Below, in pieces: positions 1 to 4,270 of a stretch of DNA of 6,293 bases (positions are counted from its first letter, which is position 1; every line of letters starts with the position of its first letter). A program made the position numbers and the translations under genes. Location of the stretch: positions 1 to 6,293 of the forward strand of contig DFFO01000100.1 in NCBI GenBank assembly GCA_002369255.1, in the 5' to 3' direction. The notes below the pieces were generated by a model. That model was not told the DNA's origin. It saw nothing but the letters and a program-made list of their open reading frames with translations, and ran no database searches. The DNA is from Lachnospiraceae bacterium UBA3774 (lineage in GTDB: Bacteria > Bacillota > Clostridia > Lachnospirales > Lachnospiraceae).

Positions 1-337
1 TGAAAAGAAAAACACTGCCTAATTCGGAAGAGGCCTTGTTTTCAACAAATATACCGGAGCCAGAGGAAAATCCGGATCCAATGATGCCGGCGCGGAATAT
101 GTCGGCGCGTTAAGAAAAATAATGGATGACAACGGAGTGTATTTCCAGTTTGCCGAGCTCGGAAGAGTTGACAAAGGGGGCGGCGGGACTATAGCTTATA
201 TTCTTGCAAACTACGGAATGGAAGTTATCGACAGCGGTATAGCAGTTCTGAGTATGCATTCTCCCAATGAGATCGGAAGCAAAGCTGATATTTACGAGGC
301 GGTTAAGGGCTATAAAGCATTTCTTTTAAACGCCTAA
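1..337 (+). pseudogene. M18-family aminopeptidase, C-terminal part, interrupted by in-frame TAA
   Basis: The frame beginning at base 2 reads EKKNTA, then TAA (20-22), then FGRGLVFNKYTGARGKSGSN and 105 sense codons in all, ending at TAA 335-337. Visible family motifs are KYTGARGKSGS-DA-AE-VG, ELGRVDKGGGGTIA and NYGMEVIDSG-AVLSMHSP. M18 enzymes are cytosolic dinuclear-zinc aminopeptidases that remove N-terminal residues (acidic or broader) from peptides; the histidine of SMHSP is a metal ligand, so the essential end of the catalytic domain lies after the stop. Homologues have tyrosine where the TAA falls, and alignment continues on both sides without a gap, so one base change (TAT/TAC to TAA) explains it. 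The gene starts upstream of the window. The first ATG after the stop (122) has no Shine-Dalgarno-like sequence, so the remnant is probably not made separately. The family is confident; pseudogene versus sequencing error is open. nadE follows after 13 bases. Confidence 0.8.
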
Positions 338-341
338 GATT

Positions 342-345
342 GAGG
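342..345 (+). promoter_or_regulatory. Ribosome binding site of nadE
   Basis: GAGG lies 5 bases before the ATG at 351, in the 13-base gap after the aminopeptidase stop codon. It supports the chosen nadE start, which also gives a protein beginning just before the first strand of the nitrilase-like domain. No promoter is visible in this gap, so nadE is probably transcribed with the aminopeptidase gene. Confidence 0.7.
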
Positions 346-350
346 TAGTT

Positions 351-2141
351 ATGATTGAATTAAAAAAAGACTCCATAACGATAGCCTGCTGTTCGCCGAG
401 AGTTTATACGGCGCAGCCGGACAAAAATGCGGATGAGATAATCGCACTTTATTCAGAAGCGGACAGACATGGCGCGGACTTTGTTCTTTTTCCCGAACTG
501 TCAGTGACAGGATATACCTGCGGCGATCTATTTCTGAACTACGACCTGCTAAACGATTCCTATAACGCCCTGATGCGTATAGTTCAAGCCACAAAGAACC
601 TGAATGCGGCTTTAATAGTGGGCTTCCCAAATCCTCAGGACGGCCGCGTATATGACGCCGCCGCGCTGATAAAAGGCGGCAGGATTTTAAAAACGTTTTG
701 CAAAAAAGAGCTTTGCGATATGGACGGACTTGCCGAAAGCCGGATTTTTACTCCGCTTTCCGGCGAAAACGGATCAGTCTGTATAAAAAACGGCAAGGCA
801 GAGTATTTACTCGGAGTCTGCATAGGGGATAATTACGACGATTATAAAGAAGATATAGTGTTAATTCTTCATAACGGCAAGGAATACCTCGGCTCTGTAA
901 AAGAAACAAAATCAAGATTAAAGCTGATCAGTCTCGGAGGGAAAACGATGGCTCTTGCCGGAGCCGGCTTTGGAGAGTCAACTACCGACGCGGTTCATTC
1001 GGGAATGAAGATCATCGCACAAAGCGGTGAAATCAAAGCTTCAAAATGTGCCCGCAAAGAACAGATGATCATTTCGGAGCTTAAACTCAAAAAAAGCATT
1101 GCTTCCGGAGCAAAAAAAATCCTCGGTTCATTGAACGAAAAAAGATCAGGTAAGCCGTTCAGTTCTCAAAGACCGTACCTTCCCGATCTTTCCGAAGAAA
1201 AGATATGCAAAAGAGCTTTTGACCTTCAGTGCAGAGCTCTTGCCGGAAGACTTACGGCGATAGGATGTAAAAAAGCCGTTATAGGCGTATCGGGAGGACT
1301 TGACTCTACGCTGGCGCTTCTTGTCGCGGCAAAAACTTTTGATATGCTCGGGCTTGATCGGAAAAATATTTTCGGCATAACTATGCCTTGCTTTGGAACG
1401 ACGGGTTCGTCAAAAAATCTTGCTGTCGGTCTTATGAAAGAGCTTGGCGTCACATCATCGGAAATTAATATAAAACAGGCTGTAATGTCGCATTTTTCGG
1501 ACATCGGACACGATGAGTCCGTCAGAAATACAGCCTATGAAAACGCGCAGGCCAGAGAAAGAACGCAGGTTCTTATGGATATTGCCAATGATATCGGGGC
1601 GATCGTAATAGGCACAGGAGACTTATCCGAGATAGCGCTCGGATGGTGTACCTACGGCGGAGATCATCTGTCAATGTATGCTGTAAATAGCGGAGTCCCG
1701 AAGACTCTTATCAGAATGATGATCACACAAATGGCAAAAGGCTCCTCAAAAAGTATGTCAGATCGTCTAAGGGCTATTATCGATCAGCCGGTAAGCCCTG
1801 AGCTGCTCCCTGCACAGGATGAAACGACCGGGCAAAAGACCGAGGAAATACTCGGTGATTACGAGCTTCATGATTTTATTTTGTGGTATTTTTACAGGGG
1901 TTATGAAGTTGAAAAGATTTTCAGACTTGCACTTGCAGCGTTTGGAAATAAATATGATAAAACATATATCAAAAAGACTCTTGAAACGTTTTATCGCAGG
2001 TTCTTTTCCAGTCAATTCAAACGCTCATGCAGCCCGGACGGACCGCAGATACTCTCTTTTAGCCTTTCTCCGCGAGGCGGTCTGATGATGCCCAGCGATA
2101 CTATGTCAGATATCTGGCTACGCAAAATAGAGTCTTTATAA
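351..2141 (+). CDS. nadE: NAD+ synthetase with N-terminal nitrilase-like (glutaminase-type) domain
   Basis: Cytosolic enzyme of the last NAD+ step: ATP-dependent amidation of nicotinic acid adenine dinucleotide, with nitrogen from glutamine or ammonia. Residues about 1-250 form a carbon-nitrogen hydrolase domain: FPELSVTGYTCGDLF with Glu49, Lys118 in CKKEL, and AGAGFGESTTD near 202-212. Residues about 275-596 form the synthetase: ATP-pyrophosphatase loop SGGLDS (314-319), YENAQARERTQ (from 396), GTGDLSEIALGWCTYGGDH (from 421), PVSPELLPA, ELHDF, FYRRFFSSQFKRSC and SLSPRG, all strongly conserved. At 596 residues it is shorter than usual glutamine-dependent forms (about 640-680, from memory). 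Glu49 and Lys118 keep the 69-residue spacing of M. tuberculosis Glu52/Lys121. The catalytic Cys motif (family EICED) reads VCIGD here: Gly159 sits at the Cys position and Cys157 lies two residues earlier. About ten following residues are missing. The synthetase function is secure; the glutaminase activity is doubtful. The gene lies in one run with the upstream aminopeptidase. Confidence 0.95.
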   Translation: MIELKKDSITIACCSPRVYTAQPDKNADEIIALYSEADRHGADFVLFPELSVTGYTCGDLFLNYDLLNDSYNALMRIVQATKNLNAALIVGFPNPQDGRVYDAAALIKGGRILKTFCKKELCDMDGLAESRIFTPLSGENGSVCIKNGKAEYLLGVCIGDNYDDYKEDIVLILHNGKEYLGSVKETKSRLKLISLGGKTMALAGAGFGESTTDAVHSGMKIIAQSGEIKASKCARKEQMIISELKLKKSIASGAKKILGSLNEKRSGKPFSSQRPYLPDLSEEKICKRAFDLQCRALAGRLTAIGCKKAVIGVSGGLDSTLALLVAAKTFDMLGLDRKNIFGITMPCFGTTGSSKNLAVGLMKELGVTSSEINIKQAVMSHFSDIGHDESVRNTAYENAQARERTQVLMDIANDIGAIVIGTGDLSEIALGWCTYGGDHLSMYAVNSGVPKTLIRMMITQMAKGSSKSMSDRLRAIIDQPVSPELLPAQDETTGQKTEEILGDYELHDFILWYFYRGYEVEKIFRLALAAFGNKYDKTYIKKTLETFYRRFFSSQFKRSCSPDGPQILSFSLSPRGGLMMPSDTMSDIWLRKIESL

Positions 2142-2157
2142 ATTTTATAAAAAATTC

Positions 2158-2171
2158 AGAACATTCGTTCT
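2158..2171 (+). promoter_or_regulatory. Candidate LexA/SOS-box-like operator
   Basis: AGAAC-ATTC-GTTCT is a perfect 5-base inverted repeat with a 4-base spacer. Its core GAAC-N4-GTTC matches the Gram-positive LexA (DinR) operator pattern CGAAC-N4-GTTCG except for the outermost base pair. It lies just upstream of the extended -10 at 2180-2188 and covers the -35 position, where a repressor would block transcription of the cobW-addB block. An eight-base core can arise by chance and only one copy is seen, so this is a candidate. No zinc-repressor (Zur)-type AT-rich palindrome was found in the same gap, although a COG0523 gene might have been expected to carry one. Confidence 0.35.
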
Positions 2172-2179
2172 CGAAAAAA

Positions 2180-2188
2180 TGATATAAT
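2180..2188 (+). promoter_or_regulatory. Extended -10 promoter for the cobW-addB block
   Basis: TGATATAAT contains a perfect TATAAT (2183-2188) preceded by TGn (2180-2182), the extended -10 form that tolerates a poor -35. The hexamer at the -35 distance (about 2160-2165, AACATT) is indeed weak. The expected transcription start is near 2195, giving a leader of about 33 bases before the ATG at 2228. The position in the only sizeable gap after nadE supports it. No terminator with a GC stem was found between the nadE stop and this promoter, so read-through from nadE is also possible. Confidence 0.6.
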
Positions 2189-2217
2189 AACAAGCACATT
2201 TATAAAAGAAAGATCAG

Positions 2218-2223
2218 AAAGGA
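2218..2223 (+). promoter_or_regulatory. Ribosome binding site of the first COG0523 gene
   Basis: AAAGGA ends 4 bases before the ATG at 2228. The spacing is slightly short but the purine run is clear. It fixes the start that places the Walker A loop at residues 9-16, the normal place in this family. Confidence 0.6.
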
Positions 2224-2227
2224 CATT

Positions 2228-3265
2228 ATGACAAAAGTTAATGTTATTTCAGGCTTTCTCGGAGCGGGAAAGACTACGTTTATCAAAGAATTATTGGAAA
2301 AAGTATTTAAAGGACAAAAAGTTGTCCTCATCGAAAATGAATTCGGAGAGATTGGGATTGACGGCGGCTTTTTGAAGGAAGCGGGGATAGAGATCACGGA
2401 GATGAATTCCGGATGCATCTGCTGCAGTCTCGTAGGAGATTTTTCGAAAGCGCTTGCCGAGGTGTCGGAAAGATTTGCTCCGGACAGGATCCTGATTGAG
2501 CCTTCGGGCGTAGGAAAGCTTTCCGACGTTGAGATCGCGGTTTCTTCCGTGGAGGGCATATCTCTTGAAAGCGGCATTACCGTTGTGGACGCCAAGAAAG
2601 CAAAAAAATATCTTCGCAATTTCGGGGAGTTTTTTGACAATCAGGTGAGATTTGCGGATACTGTAGTTCTGAGCAGGACCGGCGATATAGAAGAGGAAAA
2701 GCTTCAGGAGACTTTGCATATTATCCGTGAAATCAATGGCTCTGCACCTGTTATTACCACTCCTTGGGAGGCGCTTGACGGAGAAGTGATGTTAAAGGCC
2801 TTATCCGAAAAACATCCGAGTCAGGCTATGGCCGAGGCGCTTGCCCGTGAAGAAGCTCACCATCACGAGCACGAATATGAGCACGAACATGAGCACGAAC
2901 ATGAGCATGAACATGAACATGAACATGAGCACGGGCACGAGCATCATCATGACCATGACCACGGGCATCACCACCACCATCATGACGCTGACGAGGTCTT
3001 TGATACGGTTGGAGGAGAGACCGTACATAAGTATTCAAGAGGTGAACTTGAATCGATATTAAATGAATTTTCGGAAACAGAAAAATACGGCGTTATCTTG
3101 CGTTCAAAAGGCATTATCGCACTTGATGACGGCTCGTGGGCCGAATTTGATATGGTTCCCGGCGAATGTGAGATCAGAAGCTGTGCTGCGGATTATATCG
3201 GACGCATAGTCGTGATCGGTACCGATTTAAAAGAAGCGGATCTGAAATCTGCATTAAGACTTTGA
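2228..3265 (+). CDS. CobW/COG0523 family GTPase with histidine-rich metal-binding linker
   Basis: G3E-family P-loop GTPase of 345 residues; relatives are cytosolic metallochaperones or metal-insertion factors, often for zinc. Residues 9-16 are Walker A (GFLGAGKT). GCICC at 62-66 is the family's CxCC metal site, linked to Walker A by a normal-length segment containing IENEFGEIGIDGG. Walker B-type IEPSG covers about 90-94. The guanine-specificity motif, usually NKxD, reads SRTG at 149-152. A linker at 211-252 has 25 histidines in 42 residues, mostly His-Glu alternation ending in His-Asp/His-Gly and six consecutive His. The C-terminal CobW_C domain (about 258-345) is complete: KYGVILRSKGII, FDMVPGECEIR, GRIVVIGTDL. 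Length and ends are normal. It is first in a block with another COG0523-like gene and addB. The His-rich linker favours zinc, nickel or cobalt buffering, with zinc most likely by family precedent. No cobalamin or urease genes are nearby, so the name CobW should not be read as a cobalamin role. Confidence 0.9.
   Translation: MTKVNVISGFLGAGKTTFIKELLEKVFKGQKVVLIENEFGEIGIDGGFLKEAGIEITEMNSGCICCSLVGDFSKALAEVSERFAPDRILIEPSGVGKLSDVEIAVSSVEGISLESGITVVDAKKAKKYLRNFGEFFDNQVRFADTVVLSRTGDIEEEKLQETLHIIREINGSAPVITTPWEALDGEVMLKALSEKHPSQAMAEALAREEAHHHEHEYEHEHEHEHEHEHEHEHEHGHEHHHDHDHGHHHHHHDADEVFDTVGGETVHKYSRGELESILNEFSETEKYGVILRSKGIIALDDGSWAEFDMVPGECEIRSCAADYIGRIVVIGTDLKEADLKSALRL
2858..2983 (+). repeat. His-Glu/His-Asp codon repeat (hexamer GARCAY tandem array)
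   Basis: This stretch encodes the 42-residue histidine-rich linker (residues 211-252). Its core at 2879-2932 is nine tandem copies of the six-base unit GARCAY (Glu-His). Several units share GAGCAC/GAACAT alternation, so neighbouring copies are near-identical at the DNA level. Because the unit is six bases, slippage would add or remove Glu-His pairs without breaking the frame. The purine/pyrimidine pattern also creates several long but empty open frames on both strands, which are artefacts of low complexity. Confidence 0.9.
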
Positions 3266-3276
3266 TAACATGCTTT

Positions 3277-3308
3277 TAACGACGGCTCTTTAAAAGGAGC
3301 CGCCGTTA
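3277..3308 (+). other. Intergenic stem-loop without U-tract
   Basis: An imperfect inverted repeat begins 11 bases after the first COG0523 stop. Left arm TAACGACGGCTCTT (3277-3290) pairs with AGGAGCCGCCGTTA region (3295-3308) through 12 Watson-Crick pairs, one A-C mismatch (3282/3303) and one U-G wobble (3289/3296), around a 4-base loop. It has terminator-like strength, but the next bases (GTATAAATACAAAGG) contain no T-run, and the minus strand has none either. It may stabilise or delimit the upstream mRNA, or attenuate read-through. TATAAA at 3310-3315 could act as a weak -10 for the next gene, but no convincing -35 is seen. Confidence 0.6.
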
Positions 3309-3318
3309 GTATAAATAC

Positions 3319-3324
3319 AAAGGA
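3319..3324 (+). promoter_or_regulatory. Ribosome binding site of the second COG0523-like gene
   Basis: AAAGGA lies 9 bases before the ATG at 3334 and follows the stem-loop directly. It is the same core sequence used by the upstream COG0523 gene and supports the chosen start, which puts the P-loop at residues 10-18. Confidence 0.6.
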
Positions 3325-3333
3325 CATATACTT

Positions 3334-4269
3334 ATGGATGTACCCGTTTTTATTTTTACAGGCTTTATTGACAGCGGAAAGACTACGCTCATCAGAGATA
3401 CGATAGAAAGCCCGGATTTTAAAGCCTACAGAAATCTTATAATTGTCTGCGAAGAAGGCGATGAAGAATATGACGACGATTTTCTCAAACGAAATCATGC
3501 TTTCATTGAATATATTCATTCTCCGGAAGAGCTTAGCGCGTCATATCTCAAAGCTTGCGATCGCAAATATTCTCCGGACCAGGTCGTTATAGAATACAAC
3601 GGCACCTGGGAAATGAAACATATCCTTGAAAGAAGACTTCCGAAAGGCTGGGAGATCAACGGGATTTATTCCACCGCTGACGGACAAAGCGCGGAAAGTT
3701 ATCTCAGCAATATGCGTCAAATGTTTATGGAACAGTTTTCCGCGAGCGGGCTTGTTATTTTCAATCGCTGTGAAGAAAGCTTTGACCGGGCGAAGACGCG
3801 CAGGTTGCTCAAGACTTTCAATCCGATGGCACAGCTGATTTTTGAACGTCCGGACGGAGAAATATACGATCCGTCAAGCGAGCCGCTTCCATATGATCTT
3901 GACGCAGACATAATAAACGTCGAAGATATCGATTTCGGGACCTGGTATATTGACGCCATGGAACAGCCCGAGCATTATTACGGAAAAAAAGTTCGTTTTC
4001 TTGCGCAGCTTTATCGAGGAAACGATCTTGACGAAGGAACCTTCGTGCCCGGCAGATTTATCATGACCTGCTGCGAAGCGGATATCAGATTTATGGGATA
4101 TCTCTGTGATTACAAAGGAGATCTGCCTTTTAAACAGAGAGACTGGGCTGAGGTTACCGTCATGTTCGATTACAAATATATCCCTTCATATGGGCAAAAA
4201 GCGCCTTTTTTACATCTTACGGACATAAAAGCCGCCGAAAAGCCCGCGATTGATCCCGTTTATTTCTGA
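3334..4269 (+). CDS. Divergent COG0523-like GTPase fused to a YcgQ/TIGR03943 (DUF1980)-like domain
   Basis: 311 residues, no signal peptide or membrane segment, so probably cytosolic. The N-terminal part (about 1-190) is a P-loop domain beginning VPVFIFTGFIDSGKTT, with Walker A at 10-18 as in CobW proteins. The CxCC motif is absent; the equivalent region has CEEGDEEYDDDF (Cys39). EYNGTW at 87-92 replaces the usual EPSG, and FNRC at 143-146 sits at the G4 position. The C-terminal part (about 205-311) matches, from memory, the soluble domain of TIGR03943/YcgQ: a YxGKKV strand (198-220 region), FVPGRFIMTCCEADI with the Cys pair 246-247, a W-(A)EVTV strand, and a terminal P-x-x-x-P-x-Y-like end. 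YcgQ proteins are encoded beside a permease (YcgR/COG0701), but none is visible here. The likely role is metal handling together with the upstream COG0523 protein; this is inference. The gene ends one base before addB. The P-loop assignment is firm; the C-terminal domain assignment is moderately firm. Confidence 0.75.
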   Translation: MDVPVFIFTGFIDSGKTTLIRDTIESPDFKAYRNLIIVCEEGDEEYDDDFLKRNHAFIEYIHSPEELSASYLKACDRKYSPDQVVIEYNGTWEMKHILERRLPKGWEINGIYSTADGQSAESYLSNMRQMFMEQFSASGLVIFNRCEESFDRAKTRRLLKTFNPMAQLIFERPDGEIYDPSSEPLPYDLDADIINVEDIDFGTWYIDAMEQPEHYYGKKVRFLAQLYRGNDLDEGTFVPGRFIMTCCEADIRFMGYLCDYKGDLPFKQRDWAEVTVMFDYKYIPSYGQKAPFLHLTDIKAAEKPAIDPVYF

Positions 4270-4270
4270 T

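Noticed and set aside
122..337. A separate 71-residue gene starting at ATG 122
   Set aside because: It is the in-frame tail of the M18 aminopeptidase. Homology extends upstream of the ATG, and there is no Shine-Dalgarno sequence before it.
2135..2151. Two copies of TTTATAAA after nadE as a terminator
   Set aside because: The pairing is only A-T and overlaps the stop codon. With no GC stem or T-run it would not work as an intrinsic terminator.
2142..2227. Zur (zinc repressor) operator upstream of the COG0523 gene
   Set aside because: This was looked for because many COG0523 genes are zinc-regulated, but no match to the known AT-rich Zur palindrome was seen. The only inverted repeat is the GAAC-N4-GTTC element.
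2200..2719. Minus-strand open frames opposite the first COG0523 gene, and similar minus-strand frames under nadE and addB
   Set aside because: They lie entirely opposite well-supported genes, have no ribosome binding sites and no recognisable motifs.
2879..2932. CRISPR-like repeat array
   Set aside because: The units are six bases, contiguous and in frame with no spacers; they encode the Glu-His linker.
2801..3062. Open frames on both strands over the His-rich region (Met/Val-rich, His/Arg-rich and Met/Thr/Asn-rich proteins)
   Set aside because: These are low-complexity shadows of the GARCAY repeat, without start signals or plausible protein composition.
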